A DNA stretch of 6,873 nt, taken from assembly GCA_049642705.1 (NCBI GenBank), contig JBARPB010000059.1:1-6873 (forward strand), in the 5' to 3' direction. The DNA is from CAZYPU01 sp049642705. GTDB taxonomy: Bacteria > Omnitrophota > Gorgyraeia > JABMRN01 > RBG-13-46-9. This document shows, piece after piece, positions 1-5,872 of this stretch. Below the pieces are notes generated by a model. It did no database searches, was not told the origin of the DNA, and saw only the letters and a program-made list of their open reading frames with translations. Positions within the stretch are counted from its first letter, which is position 1. Each line of letters opens with the position of its first letter. A program made the translations under genes and the position numbers.

Positions 1-59
1 CAGATATCCACTTATTAACAGATATTCACAAAAAGAAAAAGTCGTCCAAAAAGAAAAAG
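1..59 (+). repeat. Imperfect 18-nt-period direct repeats
   Basis: CAGATATCCAC (1-11) recurs with one change at 19-29, and CAAAAAGAAAAAG (29-41) recurs exactly at 47-59. Both pairs are 18 nt apart. In the frame starting at 3 this gives repeated D-I-H and lysine-rich runs, so the pattern may be coding in origin (the tail of an upstream protein). No function is assigned. Confidence 0.5.
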
Positions 60-78
60 GGCTACTACTACGAAAATA

Positions 79-114
79 GGACATTTCTACTTTGGTAAGA
101 ACCGGACATTTCTA
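79..114 (+). repeat. Pair of 11-bp direct repeats (GGACATTTCTA)
   Basis: Exact copies lie at 79-89 and 104-114, separated by 14 nt. They are read here as subterminal transposase-binding repeats of the proposed insertion element. They could instead be operator half-sites upstream of pgk, but they lie 30 nt or more upstream of the -35 box. Confidence 0.6.
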
Positions 115-143
115 AATGTGCTTGACATATCATATGCGTGCCA

Positions 144-172
144 TTGACTTTGGCCCAAAATACAAGTATACT
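144..172 (+). promoter_or_regulatory. Sigma70-type promoter for pgk-tpiA-secG
   Basis: A -35 box TTGACT (144-149) and a -10 box TATACT (167-172) are separated by exactly 17 nt, close to the consensus TTGACA-N17-TATAAT. Transcription would start near 179, leaving a leader of about 28 nt before the pgk start at 207. A second TATACT at 174-179 overlaps the predicted start region. The upstream TTGACA at 122-127 has no -10 box at a suitable distance and is not used in this call. Confidence 0.7.
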
Positions 173-194
173 ATATACTTTAATAACGCTATAT

Positions 195-203
195 AAGGGA
201 GGG
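195..203 (+). promoter_or_regulatory. Ribosome binding site of pgk (decides the start)
   Basis: AAGGGAGGG lies just upstream of the ATG at 207, with 3-4 nt between the GGAGG core and the start codon. The spacing is short but the match is strong. It supports the start at 207 over an upstream in-frame codon at 138, which lies ahead of the predicted -10 box and transcription start. Confidence 0.7.
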
Positions 204-206
204 CCG

Positions 207-1385
207 ATGAAAAAAACGATAAAGGACATGGATATAAAGGGTAAGAGGGTTCTCATGCGCGTGGATTTCAACGTGCCGCTCGACGAAAAACAGCGCATAA
301 CAGACGATACGCGGATTAAAAGCTCCCTTCCCACTATAAAATACGCGCTTAACGCACCGGCAAAAGTGATACTGATGAGCCATCTCGGAAGGCCGAAGGG
401 CGAGGCAAAGCTCCAGATGAGCCTTGCGCCGTGCGCGAGACGCCTTTCCAGGTTGCTTGGCAGCAACGTAAAGATGTTAAAAGATTGTATTGGCCCGGAA
501 GTAGAAAGCGCAGTTGGAAGCATGAAAGACGGCGACGTAGTGCTCTTGGAGAACCTGAGGTTCCATAAGGGGGAGACCAAGAACGACCCCGAATTTGCCG
601 GGGCACTGGCGAAACTGGGTGACGTGTTTATCAACGACGCTTTCGGGACCTGTCACAGGCCTCACGCATCCACGGAGGGGGTCACGAAATTTCTGCCGAG
701 CGCCATGGGGTTTTTGGTGGAAAAAGAGGTAAATTATTTCGACAGGGTCCTTCACAGCCCCGAAAAACCTTTCGCCTTAATCCTCGGCGGGGCGAAGGTC
801 TCGGATAAGATGGCCGTCATAGAGAATATGCTTAAAAGTATAGATTACCTTTTAATCGGCGGTGCGATGGCGTATACTTTTTTAAAATCGCGCCTGAAAG
901 GTATCGGCAACTCCCGTCTGGAGGAAGACAAAATTAATGTCGCTTCGGATATTTTCAGAAAGGCAAGGGATAGCAACGTAAGCATATTCCTTCCCGAAGA
1001 CCACGTGATTGCCAGGGCCATAACGGCCAACACGCTGGTAAGGGTTGTCACCGAACATATCCCGGACGGGTGGATAGGCCTTGATATAGGGCCGAGAACA
1101 ATTAAAAAATTCAAAAACACCCTTAAGGACGCCAGGACCATAGTATGGAACGGCCCGCTCGGCTATTTCGAGTTGAGACCTTTCCGAAAGGGCACAGCCC
1201 AGATCGCCAAGTTCATATCGCGCCTTAACGCGACGACCGTTATAGGAGGCGGCGATACGGCCGCGGCGATAAACCAGCTCGGGCTCGGAAAAAGGATGAG
1301 CCATATATCGACCGGCGGCGGCGCATCGCTGGAATACTTGGAAGGGAAGCAGCTTCCGGGTATAGCGGCATTACAGGATAAATAA
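207..1385 (+). CDS. pgk: Phosphoglycerate kinase
   Basis: This cytoplasmic enzyme interconverts 1,3-bisphosphoglycerate plus ADP and 3-phosphoglycerate plus ATP in glycolysis and gluconeogenesis. The predicted protein has 392 residues, normal for bacterial Pgk. N-domain substrate motifs are visible: RVDFNVP (18-24), Arg36, SHLGRPKG (58-65), LLENLRFHKGE (113-123) and NDAFGTCHRPHAS (143-155). Nucleotide-side motifs follow: GGAKVSDK (194-201), VWNGPLGYFE (313-322, usually GPMGVFE), GGGDTAAA (347-354) and STGGGASLEYLEGKQLPGI (368-386). All expected catalytic blocks are present and in order, so the enzyme should be active. The ATG at 207 is chosen because it has a ribosome binding site, lies downstream of the promoter, and gives the standard N-terminus. 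Its stop codon shares a base with the tpiA start (TAATG). It is the first gene of the operon; no gap gene, a frequent neighbour, is seen upstream. Confidence 0.98.
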   Translation: MKKTIKDMDIKGKRVLMRVDFNVPLDEKQRITDDTRIKSSLPTIKYALNAPAKVILMSHLGRPKGEAKLQMSLAPCARRLSRLLGSNVKMLKDCIGPEVESAVGSMKDGDVVLLENLRFHKGETKNDPEFAGALAKLGDVFINDAFGTCHRPHASTEGVTKFLPSAMGFLVEKEVNYFDRVLHSPEKPFALILGGAKVSDKMAVIENMLKSIDYLLIGGAMAYTFLKSRLKGIGNSRLEEDKINVASDIFRKARDSNVSIFLPEDHVIARAITANTLVRVVTEHIPDGWIGLDIGPRTIKKFKNTLKDARTIVWNGPLGYFELRPFRKGTAQIAKFISRLNATTVIGGGDTAAAINQLGLGKRMSHISTGGGASLEYLEGKQLPGIAALQDK

Positions 1386-2158
1386 TGCGAAAACCTATAA
1401 TAGCCGGCAACTGGAAGATGCACAAGACCACAGAGGAGTCCATTGCCCTCTCAAACGCCATCAAAAGGGATTTATTCAATATAGATAACGTCGAGATCGT
1501 TCTCTGCCCGCCTTTTACCTCTCTAACGGACATAAAGGACGTTACGAACGATACGAATATATCGCTCGGCAGCCAGAACGTGTTCTGGGAGGAAGAGGGC
1601 GCGTTTACAGGAGAGGTCTCGCCGAAGATGCTAAAAGCCGTCGGCTGCAAGTACGTGATAATAGGCCATTCGGAACGAAGGGCCTATTTCGGCGAAACCA
1701 ATGAAACTGTAAATAAAAAGGTAAAAAGCGCTTTGAAAGCGGGCCTTTTTCCCATAATGTGCGTGGGCGAGAAACTCGAGGAAAGGGAAGCGGGTAAGAC
1801 CTTTGACGTAGTGCGGGACCACGTGGAAGGAGGCCTCTTGAACGTGGGCGAAAAGGAAATTCTGAACATGGTCATTGCCTATGAGCCGGTTTGGGCCATC
1901 GGCACCGGCAAAAACGCCACGCCGGACGAGGCAGAAGAGGTGCATAAGTTTATAAGGGAGCTCTTGGCGAAAAAATACGAAAAGAAAATATCAGAAGAGA
2001 TACGTATCCAATACGGCGGAAGCGTAAAACCCGCCAATATCGAAAGCCTCATAAAAGAGAAAGACATAGACGGCGCGCTTGTAGGCGGGGCTTCACTTAA
2101 AGCGGACTCTTTTGTAGATATAGTGAAGAAAACTTCGCAGGTTGCAAAGGAGAAATAG
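1385..2158 (+). CDS. tpiA: Triose-phosphate isomerase
   Basis: This cytoplasmic TIM-barrel enzyme interconverts dihydroxyacetone phosphate and glyceraldehyde 3-phosphate. The protein has 257 residues, a normal length (about 250). Substrate-binding and catalytic residues are visible: Asn9 and Lys11 in AGNWKMHK, the electrophile His95 in IIGHSERR, and the base Glu167 in AYEPVWAIGTG, which leads into flexible loop 6. The phosphate-binding motifs YGGSV (210-214) and GALVGGASL (230-238) are also present. Nothing essential is missing. The ATG overlaps the last base of the pgk stop codon, which suggests translational coupling; only a weak AGG (1375-1377) serves as Shine-Dalgarno. It works next to Pgk in the same pathway and is probably transcribed from the promoter upstream of pgk. 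Confidence 0.98.
   Translation: MRKPIIAGNWKMHKTTEESIALSNAIKRDLFNIDNVEIVLCPPFTSLTDIKDVTNDTNISLGSQNVFWEEEGAFTGEVSPKMLKAVGCKYVIIGHSERRAYFGETNETVNKKVKSALKAGLFPIMCVGEKLEEREAGKTFDVVRDHVEGGLLNVGEKEILNMVIAYEPVWAIGTGKNATPDEAEEVHKFIRELLAKKYEKKISEEIRIQYGGSVKPANIESLIKEKDIDGALVGGASLKADSFVDIVKKTSQVAKEK
2146..2153 (+). promoter_or_regulatory. Ribosome binding site of secG (decides the start)
   Basis: AAAGGAGA at 2146-2153 lies inside the end of tpiA, 6-7 nt before the ATG at 2160. It favours that ATG over an in-frame TTG at 2142, which lies upstream of this site and would add six polar residues before the first membrane segment. Confidence 0.75.
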
Positions 2159-2159
2159 C

Positions 2160-2468
2160 ATGTTATACGGTTTAGTTATCGCTGTTCACGTAACCACGTG
2201 TTTGCTTTTAATCGCCGTGATACTTTTACAGGCGGGAAGGGGTGGTGGCTTAAGCGAGACCTTCGGCGGCATGGATTCGTCGCAGACCATTTTCGGAACG
2301 AAGGTATCCGTTTTCCTGACAAGGGCGACAGTCGTCGCGGCCTGCCTTTTCCTGATAACCTGCCTTGTATTGGGCATAATGACCTCAAGAAGGGGAAGAA
2401 GCTTGATCGATCTTCGGGGCGGAAAGGGCGTTCCAGTTGAAATACCCGAGAAACCGCCGCAGCAGTAA
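2160..2468 (+). CDS. secG: Preprotein translocase subunit SecG
   Basis: SecG is the small inner-membrane subunit of the SecYEG channel and helps SecA-driven protein export. The predicted protein has 102 residues, within the usual 70-120. It has the family's two-helix layout: a hydrophobic segment at about 3-24 and another at about 51-75. The conserved cytoplasmic loop between them reads ILLQAGRGGGLSETFGG (about 21-37) and then TIFGTK and FLTRAT. The C-terminal tail is polar and proline-rich. The start is 1 nt after the tpiA stop and has a good ribosome binding site. secG downstream of tpiA is a widespread bacterial arrangement. Its last 32 nt overlap the proposed TTG start of the binding-protein gene, and a terminator-like hairpin begins 13 nt after its stop codon. 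Confidence 0.95.
   Translation: MLYGLVIAVHVTTCLLLIAVILLQAGRGGGLSETFGGMDSSQTIFGTKVSVFLTRATVVAACLFLITCLVLGIMTSRRGRSLIDLRGGKGVPVEIPEKPPQQ
2423..2428 (+). promoter_or_regulatory. Ribosome binding site of the binding-protein gene
   Basis: AAAGGG within secG lies 8 nt before the TTG at 2437. It supports initiation there, giving a basic n-region ahead of the hydrophobic core. The alternative in-frame TTG at 2476 has AAAAGG only 3 nt upstream and would leave almost no positive n-region. Confidence 0.5.
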
Positions 2469-4083
2469 AAGGCGCTTGCTTATACCGTTACTATTCGCAG
2501 TAGCGGTATTTTTTTTATTAACCGATTCCGTTCCCGGAACGGAAAGTGTTCCGTTCCGGGAACGGAATTATGGCGACGCGTTCGTGACCGGACAGATCGG
2601 TGACGCGCGCACGCTGGTCCCTATATTGGCCTCGGATAGCCCCTCCTCCTATATAGTGGCGCTCGTTTTTAACGGACTCGTCAAATACGACAAGAACGTG
2701 GAACTTGTAGGCGACCTCGCCGAATCCTGGGACATAGAAGAAGAAGGCCTTGTAATCGTCTTTCATTTAAGAAAAGGCGTAAGATGGCACGACGGACGCC
2801 CCTTTACCGCAGAAGACGTAAAATTCACTTACGAATGCCTTATAAACCCGGAAGTCCCGACCCCATATAGCGGCGATTTTAAAATGATTAAAACCGTCGA
2901 GGTGGTAGACCGCTACACGGTAAAAGTAATTTATAAAGAGCCGTTTGCGCCCGGCTTGACAAGCTGGGGTATGCCGATAATGCCGAAGCATATACTGGAA
3001 GGACAGGACCTCCTCACCACCGACTTTGCGCGAAATCCCGTAGGTACGGGCCCCTACAAATTCAAGAGATGGAAAACCGGCGAAAGAATCGACCTTGTGT
3101 CCAACCACGGGTATTTCGAGCACCGCCCTTACATAGACAGGTATATCTACAGGGTAATACCGGATACGGCGACAATGTTCCTGGAATTACAGACCCTCGG
3201 CATCGATTCCATGGGCCTTACGCCGCTACAATACACGCGGCAGACCGACGCGCCATTTTTTAAAAAACGTTTTCAAAAATTCAAATACCCCATGTTTGTC
3301 TATACGTTTATGGCCTATAATCTTAAGAACGAAAAATTCAAGGACAAGAGGGTGCGCCGGGCGTTAAATTATGCCGTCAACAAAAAAGAGATAATAGACG
3401 GGGTCCTTCTTGGCGAGGGGAGAATCGCGACGGGCCAATTTGTTCCCGAATCATGGGCTTTCAATCCGTCGGTAAAAGCGTACCCCTTTGATCCGCAAAA
3501 AGCAAAAGCCATGTTGAGGAAAGCGCTCTGGCAGGATAGAGATGCCGACGGCTGGCTTGACAAAGACGGCGAGAGATTCGAATTCACAATCCTCACCAAC
3601 CAGGGAAACGATACGCGCCGCATGACAGCTGAAATTATACAGCGCCGCCTTAAGGATATAGGCATAAAGGTAAATATAAGGGTTTTGGAGTGGTCAGTTT
3701 TTATAAATGAGTTTGTGGATAAGAAAAGGTTCGAGGCCATAATACTCGGCTGGGGGCTCGGCAGGGAACCGGATTGTTTCGATATTTTTCACTCGTCGAA
3801 AACAAGAAAGGGCGAGTTTAATTTCATAGGTTATTCAAATCCTGAAATAGACCGCCTTCTTATCGAAGGAAGGCGCACGTTTGACAGGGAAGAAAGAAAG
3901 AAGATTTATCGCAAAATCCACCAAATCCTTTACGACGACCAGCCGTACATGTTTTTGTATATACCCGACGCGTTGGTGGCGGTCGACAGAAGGTTTCAGG
4001 GCATCGAACCCTCGCCGATCGGGATAACGTATAATTTTATCGACTGGTGGGTACCGAAGGGTAAACAACGGTATAGGTATTAA
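2437..4083 (+). CDS. ABC transporter substrate-binding protein, family 5 (oligopeptide/dipeptide type)
   Basis: This is the exported binding subunit that delivers peptides or related solutes to the permease pair encoded next to it. The protein has 548 residues from a TTG start, the normal length for OppA/DppA-like proteins. The basic N-terminus (RNRRSSKRR, 5-13) and hydrophobic core (14-28) form a signal peptide. No cysteine lipobox follows, so a soluble periplasmic protein is inferred. Family motifs are LRKGVRWHDGRPFTAEDVKF (111-130), NPVGTGPYKFKRW (200-212) and the FKDKRVRRALNYAVNK block (301-316). An Asp-rich loop, DRDADGWLDKDG (367-378), resembles the calcium-type loops seen in this family. 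The start overlaps secG by 32 nt, consistent with coupled translation. The region for residues 16-28 is terminator-like and that for 30-44 is a perfect inverted repeat. The exact substrate cannot be read from sequence. Confidence 0.93.
   Translation: MKYPRNRRSSKRRLLIPLLFAVAVFFLLTDSVPGTESVPFRERNYGDAFVTGQIGDARTLVPILASDSPSSYIVALVFNGLVKYDKNVELVGDLAESWDIEEEGLVIVFHLRKGVRWHDGRPFTAEDVKFTYECLINPEVPTPYSGDFKMIKTVEVVDRYTVKVIYKEPFAPGLTSWGMPIMPKHILEGQDLLTTDFARNPVGTGPYKFKRWKTGERIDLVSNHGYFEHRPYIDRYIYRVIPDTATMFLELQTLGIDSMGLTPLQYTRQTDAPFFKKRFQKFKYPMFVYTFMAYNLKNEKFKDKRVRRALNYAVNKKEIIDGVLLGEGRIATGQFVPESWAFNPSVKAYPFDPQKAKAMLRKALWQDRDADGWLDKDGERFEFTILTNQGNDTRRMTAEIIQRRLKDIGIKVNIRVLEWSVFINEFVDKKRFEAIILGWGLGREPDCFDIFHSSKTRKGEFNFIGYSNPEIDRLLIEGRRTFDREERKKIYRKIHQILYDDQPYMFLYIPDALVAVDRRFQGIEPSPIGITYNFIDWWVPKGKQRYRY
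2482..2516 (+). terminator. Intrinsic-terminator-like hairpin after secG, inside the next gene's signal-peptide codons
   Basis: An 11-bp stem pairs 2482-2492 (ATACCGTTACT) with 2499-2509 (AGTAGCGGTAT), with one G-U wobble and a 6-nt loop (2493-2498). It runs directly into eight T residues (2509-2516). It starts 13 nt after the secG stop, the expected place for the terminator of pgk-tpiA-secG. The same bases encode the hydrophobic core of the downstream signal peptide, so it may act as an attenuator that translating ribosomes disrupt. Four of the eleven pairs are G-C, so the stem is only moderately stable. T-rich hydrophobic codons could produce the T run by chance. Confidence 0.5.
2525..2568. 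repeat. Perfect 20-bp inverted repeat made of two 19-bp palindromes
   Basis: Arm 2525-2544 (ATTCCGTTCCCGGAACGGAA) is the exact reverse complement of 2549-2568, around a 4-nt centre (AGTG). Each arm contains its own palindrome, TTCCGTTCC-N-GGAACGGAA, with centres at 2535 and 2558, 23 bp apart. It falls in the binding-protein gene and encodes residues 30-44, between the signal-peptide core and the mature domain. There is no T run after it in either direction, so it is not a terminator. It could be a mobile palindromic element (REP/RPE-like) or a double operator; its repetition elsewhere in the genome cannot be seen here. Confidence 0.9.
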
Positions 4084-4085
4084 AT

Positions 4086-5060
4086 ATGATTAACTACATA
4101 ATTCGCCGCTTACTACAGATAATACCGATTCTCCTGGGCATAACCATAATCTCCTTCGCTGTAATCCACCTCGCGCCGGGGAAGCCGACGGATTTGATGC
4201 TCCGGTTAAACCCAAAAATCGAGTACGAGGCGCGGGAAAAATTGGAACGAATTTACGGCCTCGATAAACCGCTGTACGTCCAGTATTTCAACTGGATAAG
4301 AAAAATCGCGCGGCTTGATTTCGGAAGGAGTTTCGTCGATAACAGGCCCGTCATCGACAAGATTCTTGAGCGGCTGCCCGTAACGATTTTGATTAATACC
4401 CTCGCCATGCTCACAATCTTTATTTTCTCGATACCCATCGGCATAAAGAGCGCCGTAAAGCGCGGCTCTTTTTTCGACAAGGTTACGACGATTTTCGTAT
4501 TTATCGGTTTTGCGGCGCCGAGCTTCTGGCTTGCGCTTCTTCTCATGTCGTTTCTTGGCGTAAGGCTCGGCGTTTTACCCGTCTCGGGGATAGTATCCCT
4601 GGATTTCGAAAATTTAGCCTTTTCGCACAAAGCAGTCGATCTCCTCCGCCATTTAATATTGCCCGTAAGCGTCGCGAGCATAGGGGGCCTTGCCGGCCTT
4701 TCGAGATACATACGCCAGAGCATGCTCGGCACACTTTCGCAGGATTACATAAGGACCGCAAGGGCAAAGGGCCTTCCGGAAAAAACGATTATATACAAAC
4801 ACGCTTTGCGAAACGCCCTCTTACCTATAATCACCATACTGGGGCTTTCAATCCCGGCCCTTATATCGGGAAGCGTGATCCTGGAGACGATTTTCAGCAT
4901 ACCAGGGATGGGGCGGCTCATGGTAGAGGCGGTTTTTACGCGCGATTACAACGTTGTAATGGCGGGCCTCGTCGTAAGCGCGCTTCTTACGCTTGCGGGT
5001 AACTTGATCGCGGATATTGCTTATGTGTATGTGGATCCAAGGATAAGGTATAAAGGATGA
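4086..5060 (+). CDS. dppB: ABC transporter permease, DppB/OppB family
   Basis: This inner-membrane protein is one half of the translocation channel of the peptide-type importer. The symbol is family-level only. The protein has 324 residues, typical for DppB/OppB. The N-terminus MINYIIRRLLQIIPILLGIT with FAVIHLAPG (24-32) is the standard first helix of the family, followed by a periplasmic loop containing YGLDKPLYVQYFNW (57-70). Further hydrophobic segments are near 102-122, 133-160, 190-205, 246-268 and 291-315. The cytoplasmic EAA-type coupling motif, which docks the ATPase, covers about 221-250 (YIRTARAKGLPEKTIIYKHA...). The C-terminus YVYVDPRIRYKG is also typical. The gene starts 2 nt after the binding-protein stop with a weak Shine-Dalgarno (TAGG), and its last 4 nt overlap the next permease, indicating one transcript. 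Confidence 0.95.
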   Translation: MINYIIRRLLQIIPILLGITIISFAVIHLAPGKPTDLMLRLNPKIEYEAREKLERIYGLDKPLYVQYFNWIRKIARLDFGRSFVDNRPVIDKILERLPVTILINTLAMLTIFIFSIPIGIKSAVKRGSFFDKVTTIFVFIGFAAPSFWLALLLMSFLGVRLGVLPVSGIVSLDFENLAFSHKAVDLLRHLILPVSVASIGGLAGLSRYIRQSMLGTLSQDYIRTARAKGLPEKTIIYKHALRNALLPIITILGLSIPALISGSVILETIFSIPGMGRLMVEAVFTRDYNVVMAGLVVSALLTLAGNLIADIAYVYVDPRIRYKG

Positions 5061-5872
5061 AAAAACTTTTTAGAAACAGGTTAACTCTATTCGGGGCAGG
5101 AACAATACTTTTGCTTATTCTCATCGCAACCTTTGCTCCGCAAATCACGAAGTATGACCCCACTTACATAAACATAGAGGATGCGCTGCTTCGGCCATCT
5201 TTGGAGCACCCCTTAGGCACGGATTCGTTGGGAAGGGACCTTTTCGCGAGGATGATATACGCCTCGCGCATAGCACTCTTGATAGGTTTTGTAGCGGTTG
5301 GTCTCGCGGCGGTTATAGGCGTTTTTTTCGGTTCGGTAGCGGGCTATTTCGGCGGAAAAATCGATTCGGTAATAATGCGCTTTGCCGACGTGATGCTCTG
5401 TTTCCCGGCTTTCTTTCTGATTTTAGCGGTTATCGCGGTAGTGGGGCCCAGCATTTTCAACATAATGATTATAATCGGCCTTACCAGCTGGATGGGCATG
5501 GCGCGGCTCATAAGGGTTGAAATTTTAAGCTTGAAGACGCGCGATTACGTTTCCGCTTCAAGAGCGCTTGGCGCAAGCAATTTTTTCATAATAACAAAGC
5601 ACCTGATACCGAACGGCATAGGCCCTGTTCTTGTAAGTTTTGTCTTCGGTGTCGCGGGCGCAGTGCTTACGGAAGCGGGCTTAAGCTTTCTTGGCCTCGG
5701 CGTCCAGCCGCCGGACCCGAGCTGGGGTAATATCCTGATGGAAGGGAAGGCGGTTCTCGGAATCGGCTGGTGGGTAATTCTTTTCCCCGGGCTTGCGATT
5801 CTAATTACGGTGCTCGCGTTTAATTTGCTGGGGGAGGGTTTGAGGGATTTACTTAACCCGAAGAAGTTATGA
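5057..5872 (+). CDS. dppC: ABC transporter permease, DppC/OppC family
   Basis: This is the second channel subunit, pairing with the upstream permease in the inner membrane. The symbol is family-level only. It has 271 residues, slightly shorter than many DppC proteins but apparently complete. Motifs in order: an N-terminal helix (about 10-28), the loop HPLGTDSLGRDLFARMIYAS (51-70), the EAA-type coupling segment at about 164-193 (YVSASRALGASNFFIITKHL...), and LTEAGLSFLGLGVQPPDPSW (204-223), a hallmark of the family. Hydrophobic helices lie at about 72-96, 114-142, 187-205 and 236-258. The start ATG overlaps the previous stop (ATGA), with GGATAAGG about 8 nt upstream. The stop in turn overlaps the start of the ATPase gene (ATGA at 5869-5872). 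Overlaps on both sides imply coupled translation and balanced subunit amounts. Confidence 0.95.
   Translation: MKKLFRNRLTLFGAGTILLLILIATFAPQITKYDPTYINIEDALLRPSLEHPLGTDSLGRDLFARMIYASRIALLIGFVAVGLAAVIGVFFGSVAGYFGGKIDSVIMRFADVMLCFPAFFLILAVIAVVGPSIFNIMIIIGLTSWMGMARLIRVEILSLKTRDYVSASRALGASNFFIITKHLIPNGIGPVLVSFVFGVAGAVLTEAGLSFLGLGVQPPDPSWGNILMEGKAVLGIGWWVILFPGLAILITVLAFNLLGEGLRDLLNPKKL

Larger units (their letters stand above)
1..127. mobile_element. Probable terminal remnant of an IS21/IS481-like insertion element
   Basis: No confident gene is present here. The 11-mer GGACATTTCTA occurs twice in the same orientation (79-89 and 104-114), 25 nt apart. On the opposite strand, reading inward from 127, the sequence begins TGTCAAGCACATTTAGAAAT. 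A TG...CA terminus followed by subterminal copies of TAGAAATGTCC is how I remember the ends of several IS21/IS481-type elements; this is family recollection, not a database match. A lysine-rich frame is open from the window edge to a TAA at 96-98 (ending ...ENRTFLLW), and another ends at a TAG at 77-79. Either could be the C-terminus of a transposase or of another upstream gene. The element would end at the TTGACA at 122-127, just before the pgk promoter. Confidence 0.4.

Noticed and set aside
4..30. Cluster of DnaA boxes or a replication origin
   Set aside because: The three 9-mers only approximate TTATNCACA, the gene context is not origin-like (no dnaA, dnaN or AT-rich unwinding region seen), and the 18-nt repetition explains the similarity.
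122..127. TTGACA as the -35 box of a second promoter
   Set aside because: No -10-like hexamer occurs 16-18 nt downstream; that position is occupied by the -35 box of the better promoter. It is more simply the terminus of the proposed insertion element.
138..206. Upstream in-frame extension of pgk by 23 residues
   Set aside because: It begins upstream of the predicted -10 box and transcription start, lacks a ribosome binding site, and adds residues not typical of Pgk. The ATG at 207 has AAGGGAGGG ahead of it.
68..634. Long open frame on the - strand opposite pgk (and others opposite tpiA, the permeases and the ATPase)
   Set aside because: These lie antisense to strongly recognisable genes, show no family motifs and lack plausible start signals. 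They are by-products of the coding strand's codon use.
2142..2159. TTG start adding six residues to SecG
   Set aside because: It lies upstream of the AAAGGAGA site that serves the ATG at 2160. The ATG start gives the usual short N-terminus before the first helix.
2525..2568. The long palindrome as a transcription terminator
   Set aside because: Neither strand has a T run following the stem; the T run at 2509-2516 lies on the wrong side for this hairpin.
2992..3012. GGACAGGACCT in the binding-protein gene as another copy of the GGGGACAGGTCT repeat
   Set aside because: It shares only a short core, has no inverted partner nearby, and encodes ordinary family residues (EGQDL).
3535..3570. Asp-rich loop of the binding protein as a novel calcium-binding insertion
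   Set aside because: DxDxDG-type loops at this position, just before a beta strand, are common in family 5 substrate-binding proteins, so this is family-typical.
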